Source: Symsagittifera roscoffensis (Eukaryota; Xenacoelomorpha; Acoela; Convolutidae). From it: DNA of 64,000 bases. Shown piece after piece: positions 57,021 through 64,000 of the stretch. The stretch lies in the NCBI RefSeq assembly GCF_963678635.1, contig NC_087071.1, positions 7,641,624 to 7,705,623 of the forward strand, written 5' to 3'. A program made the translations under genes and the position numbers. The notes under the pieces are model-generated. The model saw only the letters and a list, made by a program, of their open reading frames with translations, did not search any database and was not told where the DNA came from. The stretch's first letter is position 1. Each line of letters opens with the position of its first letter.

Positions 57021-57371
57021 CTACAAAAATTTCTTTTTCGGCCTCTCGAGCTGAAACATACAACCGCGCGAGGAACAGGAATACGATGGAACTTTCAACA
57101 TGTCAACATCATAATTTTTCGATAAAATTTTTGACAGCAACAAAAGGTTGTTGATCTGTAAATACATTGGCAGTGGCAATAGTGAAATTTCGATTAACCG
57201 ATCTTTGTACGAATCCATATGCGGAATTATCCATTTAACTATACGCCTTTGTACATTTTCAAGCTCCGTAATAATGTATTTACTTAATCCATAACATGGA
57301 CTTGCGTACTGTGACATTCGACCAGAATGGCCAAAATGCAATCTCTGCAGAATTCGGAATTTTAGCAGCAA
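57021..57371 (-). pseudogene. 3' end of a non-LTR retrotransposon reverse transcriptase
   Basis: A 116-codon frame. The central part reads YASPCYGLSKYIITELENVQ, then RRIVKWIIPHMDSYKDRLIE and ISLLPLPMYLQINNLLLLSK. This is the recognisable C-terminal RT extension of LINE-like ORF2 proteins, in which a surface word YG-S/P-W is followed by LExVQRR and YxxRLxxLxLLPL. Only the tail is present, consistent with the 5' truncation usual for such elements. No poly(A)-like end was identified. It is unrelated to the retroelements on either side. Confidence 0.7.
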
Positions 57372-60300
57372 GCCTTCCGAGTTAATGGTTTTGAAGGATT
57401 AACGATGTTATTCGGATGATTAGCAGAACAGTGAAGGTCAAGATATTCCCGTATTTTAAAATTTTAAATTTTCGAAGTGATGACGTAACATTTCTGAGAA
57501 ATGCTGAAATGGCCATTTTTAACAAAAAGCGAGTGAAAAAAGAGAACAACTTTTATCTGCGATTGCGAACAGTACGAAAATCGAGATTGAAAAACGACAA
57601 CGAACTACAGAATAGCAGAGAGCGTTCCGAGTTGCAACTATTGTGCTGCTACAATAGTTGCAAGGCCGTTGCGAACAACGGTGAAGGGTGAAAACCAGCC
57701 TTCCGAGTTATCGTGAACTTGAGATTAAGGAGCTTGATTCGGCGGATTCAAGAATCCGGAAGGGTCTCGGGACGGAAACTTTTATTAACTCATATGAACT
57801 TTTAGCATCCTGTCATGTCCTGACTTGAATTTAACTGATATTTGGATTAGTTTTGACAAGGATGAGGTGCTAAGAGTTGGGGGGAAAGGGTTGATCCATC
57901 TTCGATGGAGATGATGATTTTTATCTACTGAACAAAAACAATAGTAATATAATAAGTAGTAGCCCTGTTTTTAAGAGTGACCTCGTGGTCTGGGGATACT
58001 GAGACCCAGCCATGAGCTCACTATTTTGCATGTAATTCAGTTAATTTGAGCGTTCTGGTCGAAGCCGGAGAACAGTAACGTTTTTGTCGACCCGATGTTG
58101 GAAAAGACCACCGAAAAGTACTGGCTTGGTAGAGACGGTGAAAAACATGCAAAGCTCTGTTTAGACGCTAGCCAGTCGTCTTAAGACTTAGTTTTGTTAT
58201 CCGTCGATATGTATCTTCCGGGCGAATGTTACATGTATGTTTTTATGGCGCTCCTGGGTGTTATTCTTTTTTAACATCATGACCGCAGAACCGTTAACGA
58301 GCATTCCGCGCCGAGCGGATGCTCACATTAACGCCCTTATTAGGCCTAAAGCGCCGGGGCGGAAGGGTAGTTCGGAACGCGGAGGCCTTCCGGATTGCCG
58401 TGAATAGTTTTTTAACCTAGTTAAGACCGAAAATTCACAAACCAGGAAGGGTGGGGGGATCGGCCGTCCCCTCGTCCCCTGAGTGGTTGGTGACCAAAAA
58501 CACTTAAAGATATAAGTAAAACCAAACAAAAAGTAGTACCCAAGAAAAACAAAAAACATAAAAAATAACCGAAAAAACCAAAAACAGTAAAAAAAGTAAA
58601 AAATCAGTAGAAATCATCCCCCCAGACAAGATGTGATTCAACCCCCCGTTTGTTGTTGATAGATATATTGTTATTACAGGCATTTATATCAGTCAGGATC
58701 GTTACGATCAATTTTGTGGCCCGTTTGTGAGGCTTGTACTGTAGGGTTATTTGAGCATTTAAGCACGTTAATGATAAATTGCGCTCAATCCGGAGGGGTC
58801 AGCTGATTTGCGCTCAATTCGGAAGGGTCTTGGGTGAAGACCGATCCGGCAAGCAGTACAAGGAGCAACAAGAAGGGGCTCAACGACCACAACAATCGAC
58901 TGTTGGGTATCGTTAACAAGTTTTGTATCCCTTTTGGTACAAAAAGTAAGATAGTAATCTGTGGGGGGCTCGACAGTGCTGCACTGTAGTGACCCTTCAC
59001 CGGACTGCGAATATCCGAGTTAAGCACCTTAATACGGATATTGAACAAACCCGGAGGGGTATAGTATTACTAGTATTATTACTTATATAAACTATATTAA
59101 TAGTCTTATATCGATTTTCAGTCAAAAACAACGAAAACAGACCGGTTTTTAGGGTCAAAATTGCGATATTTTGATCCCCCCACAAGTCGCGATTTTTGAG
59201 ATATCGATATTTTTTGAAACGGAAAAAAGCGCTAAAGTAGTGTGTTACATCGTAACTGCACTACTATAATAAGCAGAACCGGTTAGCTTTAGTACGGAAG
59301 TGGTTGGAACTAGTTTGGTACCAAAAACCAAATTTTCCCATTTTTTGATAGTAAGAAACGCTATAAAATCAGAAAATTTTTTGAAATTTTTGAGGTAGGA
59401 CAGTAAAAATAGTTGTTCGGACAACGTCGGCTAGTGAATCTACAAGTTTTAAAACCCGCTACCCGAAAGCCTTCCGGGTTGCAGAGAAATCGAACTTAAC
59501 GTGTTTGATTTGATAGATTCATCAATCCGGAGGGGTCCAGGTAGCATAGTTTTTCGCAAATTTTTTCTATAAAAGCGTTTTAGATCGGGTCTTTTGCATT
59601 GAACTAGAAGAGCATAGGCCTCCTGAGCTCGGGTCAATAATTTTTAGGCTGAAAGGACCAGATTTGCGAAAAAAGTTAGGCGGAACCTATAGGAGAGAAA
59701 ATTTTTGAATTTGGAAAAAAGACATTTTGGTTAATAACTTTGGAACTACTGAGCATATCGAGTTGATCTTGGTACCAATAGATCAGAAATTAGCTGAGCT
59801 TACTGATAAGATTAGAAATTTTTCGGAAAAACGAGGGAGAAAATTTTTTGAGATTGTTTTTAGCAAATTACACAAATCCGGAGGGGTACACCCTTCACGT
59901 TTTACAAATTTTTCTGAAAAACCCTTAGACCTCTACCAAAAGTTGATAGCGATTGAACTAAGTAACTTAGGACAGTTCTAGACGGAAAGGGAGGGCTGAA
60001 GGCACAAGACAACCAGAATAGAGTCGAAATTAGGCAAGTGATAAGACCCTTCACCGTTAGAGTGAATTGTCAAATAAGTGCCTTAACTTCAATCCGGAGG
60101 GGTCTAGGAAAGGACCCTATACCCTTCCCAGTTAATTCAAACAGCATAATAGCAACACAGAACGTATCCGGAGGGGTATAGGTTGAAAGAAGGAAATCTC
60201 CTAAAAGCTACTTTTACAAAATCGGAGGGCTCCCAATCCGGAGGGGTCAACGTTTTTCCAAGAGGGGTCCGAACCCGGAGGGGTCTTATAGTTGCTAATT

Positions 60301-61201
60301 CGGAGGGGTCCAAATCCGGAGGGATCTTATATTAACTAACTCGGAGGGGTCCCAATCCGGAGGGGTCTATATTCTGACAATCCGGAAGGGTCCTGTTTGT
60401 GCCAATCCGGAGGGGTATTATTTTATTAGGGACTTAGGTAGACGAAAGAAAGACTAAAAAGTGAGAGGTATTAAGTTATTAATACACAGGCTAGGTATCA
60501 GTGACTGCACTGGTAACTTGCCTTTCGATAAGAACCAGACTAATACAAAACAGGTCCAAACTCGGATATTCGCGACACTAAGTCTAAATTAAAAAGAGCG
60601 TGGTTCATTGGTGTGGATTGGACATAATACGTTTTTGGGGAAAAGTGACTGCCCTGAGGATTTTAGTAGGTCTAGCTCGGGCAGTCCAAAGGCAGATAGG
60701 TAACACAGTACTCGGTGGGTGCAATAGACGCCCACTTGAGAAAATTACTGCCTTCAAAGTTTTGTCTGTTTGGTGCAGCACCGAGCAGGGAAAGCTTTTT
60801 CTTTAAAAGACAGGTTCGACTATTGTACTGCGACCGACTAAGAGTACGAAACACATACGTTTTTTTGGTTTTTATCATATATACATTCACATTGTGTCAA
60901 TATATATTTTGTTTTTGATTTTAATTCAACGTAAACTGTGCTTGATTGGGTAGTGAATACACTATCTTTTAAATTGATTGATAACATCATATTGTGCTAG
61001 TTTCCAGATCTTTGGACCGATAATCGGTCGGTGTGAATAAATTTTATACAAACTGTACTCTGACAACATACAGGGATTCGTGGTCACTATTTAATAGTAT
61101 CTGGTGAAATTTATTGTGTTGTGTCATTATTATTGTTAATAAAACTATAAGGTCTCTAGCAATTGAGTCAAGAGTAGGCATAGAAAAGTGACAAATAAAT
61201 A
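57372..61201 (+). other. Leader/LTR region of the plus-strand Ty3/Gypsy element
   Basis: No gene supported, although a 91-codon frame at 57,416 is open. The region is marked by TTCCGAGTT/TTCCGGATT words from 57,373 and by many copies of TCCGGAGGGGTC. AATAAA words occur near 61,035 and 61,138, and a TATA-like word with ATATATACATTC near 60,880, so a promoter and polyadenylation region of an LTR may lie between about 60,850 and 61,150. I could not place LTR borders or a primer-binding site, since the second LTR is outside the window. Confidence 0.5.
58784..60422 (+). repeat. Array of AATCCGGAGGGGTC motifs
   Basis: At least fifteen copies of a 12-14-base motif, consensus AATCCGGAGGGGTC. They are widely spaced at first (58,789; 58,818; 59,049; 59,525; 59,876; 60,091; 60,168) and then cluster every 14-45 bases from 60,235 to 60,415. 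Reverse-orientation relatives (CTTCCGGGTT near 59,466, GACCCTTCACCG near 58,990 and 60,043) are also present. The spacer sequences differ, so this is a repeated motif rather than a simple tandem duplication. Confidence 0.85.
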
Positions 61202-63982
61202 ATGAGTTTAGACAAGTCAAGGATACCAAAACGAGGTAATAGCTCTAGGAAATTCATACCTGAAAAGCAAAGAAAAACGATGACCGATCCTTTTGTGGAT
61301 TGGATCAAGCGATCCCGGTCTGACAAAAGGGGGACGGTTTCAGGCAGAATGGTTGAAACGAGAAGTCAGAAGATCTCAGAAGAGCGAAGAGAACTGTTAG
61401 AAGTGGAGGTCAATACAGACCATACCATGAATGACAACCAGGAAGTAAATGAACTGGAAGGGAGAGGCAGAAGGCTGGCGAGTGAATCTACCCCGGTAGA
61501 ACAAGGCCATGATTTTGCCACTTCCACCGGGACCTTGGATCGAGAGGAGATGTCGGAACTGTCCGACATCTCAACTGAGGTAGCGACAACGAGAAGATCT
61601 CCGACAGACAACACTATGATGGCAGGTGGAACTGGGAAACAAACAACGTCATCATCATTCTCAGAAAGAATGAAGAACACCTTCGGGAACATCTTTCCAT
61701 TCAGCATGGGAGGAGGAGCAGGCAACGATGGTGAGTCCCAGGAGGAAGAAGATGAAGAAGAGCAAGGGGACTATGGATCTCAAGTCAGCCTCAATAGTTC
61801 AGTCCAAGAGAGTGAGGCACACGTCGGAAGAGAGACTGGAACCACGGACAAATTTGGTGTGGTGACAACTATAAGCAAAGAAGCAAACACACCAGGCCAG
61901 TCAAAAGACTTCACGATGAGGGCAAGTTCGGAGCCAGAACCTGGTGAGAATAGAACCAGAGGGCTCGGCAACGCGTTAAATGACCCTGAGACAAATAATG
62001 AAAAGACGTCGAGGCAGCGGGTCAAGGCCCGGATCTCGACAAGCACGAAGTTACCTGGGACCGACAGGGTTACACCACCACTAGTAACGCCACTGGTGGA
62101 TAACGGGGCAGCACTAGAGGAAGCCTTAAACAACATAGTGGACAGTTTAGGAGAACAAAACGAGCAAATGTCAATAAGGATGAGTGAACTAGAAAGAGCA
62201 GTTCACATTGAGAGAGAAAGGCTGCGGGAAGAAATAAACCGCAACACACAAGAAGTTGACAGGAGCGAAAAACGCTTGAAAGAGAGAACGGATGAACACA
62301 TGACGAGGAACTTGTCGCGGATGACAAGAGAGGCGGAACAGAGGGAGTTACGCTTAAGAGCCGACATAGAGAAGTTAAGAATACAGCAAGAGCAGTCTCT
62401 TGGGACTCTTGACACAAAGATAGATGCGATGATGGAGAGGCGAACTCAGGCTATCATGGATAGGTTGGACGGGCTACTAAGCAGCAAAAGTGGACCAAAA
62501 GAAGGAGAACCGAATTCGGGAGGTCCCAGCAGGGAACCGAAGGTGAACTTCAATGAACATCAAAAGAGGAAGACGTATGGATCCACTAGAGGCAGGGGCA
62601 AATCATCAGGCTATGCCACAAGGGATAATGGAGCATGGGGCCCGAACAATAGAGCAAGTTCAACGGGGAACAGACGAACCTCTAACGAACGACCAACGCA
62701 AGGCGCACAGGCGACTGGGAGAAGTGATTCCGGCAACAGGGGGCATGCAAGCCCGAGGAGGGGTCACGTGGGCCAAGCGGGAAGTGCTCACGGTGATTCG
62801 GATTGCAGGGATGCACCGCACACAGAGCCTTCGACGAGGTGTGAGGACACTCAAGCGGGACACTCAAGGGATGCTACGGCAATGGCCACAGCATTTGAAC
62901 CCCTGAACAGGTCTCTGGAGACATTCCTGACGAAGTTATCTAGAACCAATGAACGCAGTGAGAAGTCCAGAAGAGTCTTTAAAAAGCCGAGATGCTACAA
63001 AGATGAATCTGATGGCTGTATTGATACCTGGATAGAGGTAATGAAGCTGCATTTCGAGGAAGAGGACTTGTCTGAGAGACAGGGATGCAGCGCGCTCACC
63101 AGCAACTTAGAAGGGACAGCCCTGAACTGTGTCATGGCTAAGAAACAGTATCAACGTGACACTGCAGAGAAAATCTTCGAAATCTTGTTAAACCGTTTCG
63201 GATCAGGGGTGCAGGGGCACCAGGCGATGATGCGCTTCGAGAAACGGAGGCAACGGGAAGATGAAACCATAGACAAGTTTCTCGATGATTTGGAAATGCT
63301 GAGAAGACGCAGCCAACCGGATGAGTCAAACCGAAGGATGAACCTGGCCGTAGCCTCAAAATTCATCGATGGTGTGAAAAACTATGAACTTCGTACGATG
63401 CTAGCAACGCATTACACACCACTATCAACAAATGCGCCAACACCGGAGGAGTTGAGGCTCAAATCAAAAGAGTATCTTTTGTTGAAACCTCCTTCGAGAT
63501 CTGGATATTACAAGAACAATTATGGCAATTTTAACAACGGACCAGCGAACCAAGGGAACAATTGGTACAAACCGAGGGACGATATGGACAAGAAGCGCTC
63601 TTGTGCTAACTGTAGTTCAACAGACCATCATGTGTCAGCATGCCCAGCTTACAAACAAGGCATGAAAGCAATAGGCTTTAGCCTCGAGGACGAAGATGCG
63701 TCAGAGTTGGACCATGAGGATTTCATGAGAGGAGTAATTGCGAAATTTGGCCCCAGGTGTTTCTTTTGCAACTTGGAAGGTCATTTTAAATCAGATTGTC
63801 CGCAATTCTGGGATGCAGTGGCAGACATCAAGCATCCAAGGCATGAAGAAGCTTTGTCAGGAGTGAAAGCAAGCAAGGCTCGACTTTTGAGCGAAGCAGA
63901 GGCACGCAGGAAGGACAAACCTCAAGAGCTGGCGGCAAAGAAAATGCAAGCGGTAACAGAAGAAGCACGTGATCGATTATAA
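61202..63982 (+). CDS. gag: Intact Gag of a Ty3/Gypsy-type retrotransposon, 926 residues
   Basis: ATG at 61202 after an A-rich leader (ACAAATAAATA) and TAA at 63980-63982. Residues 1-300 are polar and acidic, probably disordered. A long Glu/Arg-rich coiled coil spans about 305-425 (for example LERAVHIERERLREEINRNT). An Arg/Gly/Ser-rich segment runs about 440-560. The capsid core is at about 598-740 (IDTWIEVMKLHFEEEDLSER, FLDDLEMLRRRSQ). Two zinc knuckles follow: CANCSSTDHHVSAC at 801-814 and CFFCNLEGHFKSDC at 853-866. A charged Ala/Lys-rich tail completes it. It is large for a Gag and has no lesion. Base composition is near-balanced, unlike the AT-rich surroundings. Pol must start beyond the window. 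Confidence 0.9.
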   Translation: MSLDKSRIPKRGNSSRKFIPEKQRKTMTDPFVDWIKRSRSDKRGTVSGRMVETRSQKISEERRELLEVEVNTDHTMNDNQEVNELEGRGRRLASESTPVEQGHDFATSTGTLDREEMSELSDISTEVATTRRSPTDNTMMAGGTGKQTTSSSFSERMKNTFGNIFPFSMGGGAGNDGESQEEEDEEEQGDYGSQVSLNSSVQESEAHVGRETGTTDKFGVVTTISKEANTPGQSKDFTMRASSEPEPGENRTRGLGNALNDPETNNEKTSRQRVKARISTSTKLPGTDRVTPPLVTPLVDNGAALEEALNNIVDSLGEQNEQMSIRMSELERAVHIERERLREEINRNTQEVDRSEKRLKERTDEHMTRNLSRMTREAEQRELRLRADIEKLRIQQEQSLGTLDTKIDAMMERRTQAIMDRLDGLLSSKSGPKEGEPNSGGPSREPKVNFNEHQKRKTYGSTRGRGKSSGYATRDNGAWGPNNRASSTGNRRTSNERPTQGAQATGRSDSGNRGHASPRRGHVGQAGSAHGDSDCRDAPHTEPSTRCEDTQAGHSRDATAMATAFEPLNRSLETFLTKLSRTNERSEKSRRVFKKPRCYKDESDGCIDTWIEVMKLHFEEEDLSERQGCSALTSNLEGTALNCVMAKKQYQRDTAEKIFEILLNRFGSGVQGHQAMMRFEKRRQREDETIDKFLDDLEMLRRRSQPDESNRRMNLAVASKFIDGVKNYELRTMLATHYTPLSTNAPTPEELRLKSKEYLLLKPPSRSGYYKNNYGNFNNGPANQGNNWYKPRDDMDKKRSCANCSSTDHHVSACPAYKQGMKAIGFSLEDEDASELDHEDFMRGVIAKFGPRCFFCNLEGHFKSDCPQFWDAVADIKHPRHEEALSGVKASKARLLSEAEARRKDKPQELAAKKMQAVTEEARDRL

Positions 63983-64000
63983 GGCAGCCGCAAAGGATGC

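Noticed and set aside
61366-62906. Several ORFs of 115-119 codons overlapping gag in other frames
   Set aside because: Shadows of the intact gag, which explains the composition and carries the recognisable domains.

Overview
The window is eukaryotic and looks like AT-rich, gene-poor, repeat-dense DNA from an invertebrate animal. Reasons: very AT-rich non-coding DNA; candidate exons bounded by GTAAGT donors and short TTTCAG/TTTTAG acceptors; two different lineages of Ty3/Gypsy-like elements; non-LTR reverse-transcriptase remnants; and several families of short inverted-repeat elements. I cannot fix the phylum by eye. I recognised no rRNA, tRNA, CRISPR array or bacterial-style operon.

Region 1-24.5 kb is mostly non-coding. 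It carries at least four copies of one foldback (MITE-like) family with CCCGGGTTGACC-type ends, a second repeat family with a head-to-head pair, and a low-confidence multi-exon gene for a small secreted protein (exons near 5.4, 9.5, 10.5 and 16.2 kb). Region 25.9-32.85 kb is a decayed minus-strand Ty3/Gypsy element (gag, RT, RNase H and integrase remnants) with a foldback insertion and an internal inverted duplication. Its 5' leader repeat array probably lies at 34.97-35.29 kb. Region 37.8-38.6 kb holds a broken non-LTR-type reverse transcriptase on the plus strand.

Region 40.6-55.8 kb is the centrepiece: a roughly 15 kb minus-strand, env-bearing retroelement. In order of transcription it has a small basic ORF, Gag, protease, RT, RNase H-integrase, two tiny hydrophobic ORFs, a Pro/Ser/Thr-rich ORF of unknown function, an envelope-like glycoprotein, and a roughly 600-residue ORF of unknown function. 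Neighbouring downstream ORFs overlap by ATGA or by a few tens of bases. A handful of single stops and single-base frameshifts interrupt otherwise well-preserved frames, so this copy looks recently inactivated. No flanking long terminal repeats could be matched by eye.

Region 57.0-64 kb has a non-LTR RT tail fragment, then a long leader filled with repeats of a TCCGGAGGGGTC motif, then an intact 926-codon gag. This gag is the plus-strand, much younger relative of the decayed 26-33 kb element, and its pol lies beyond the window.
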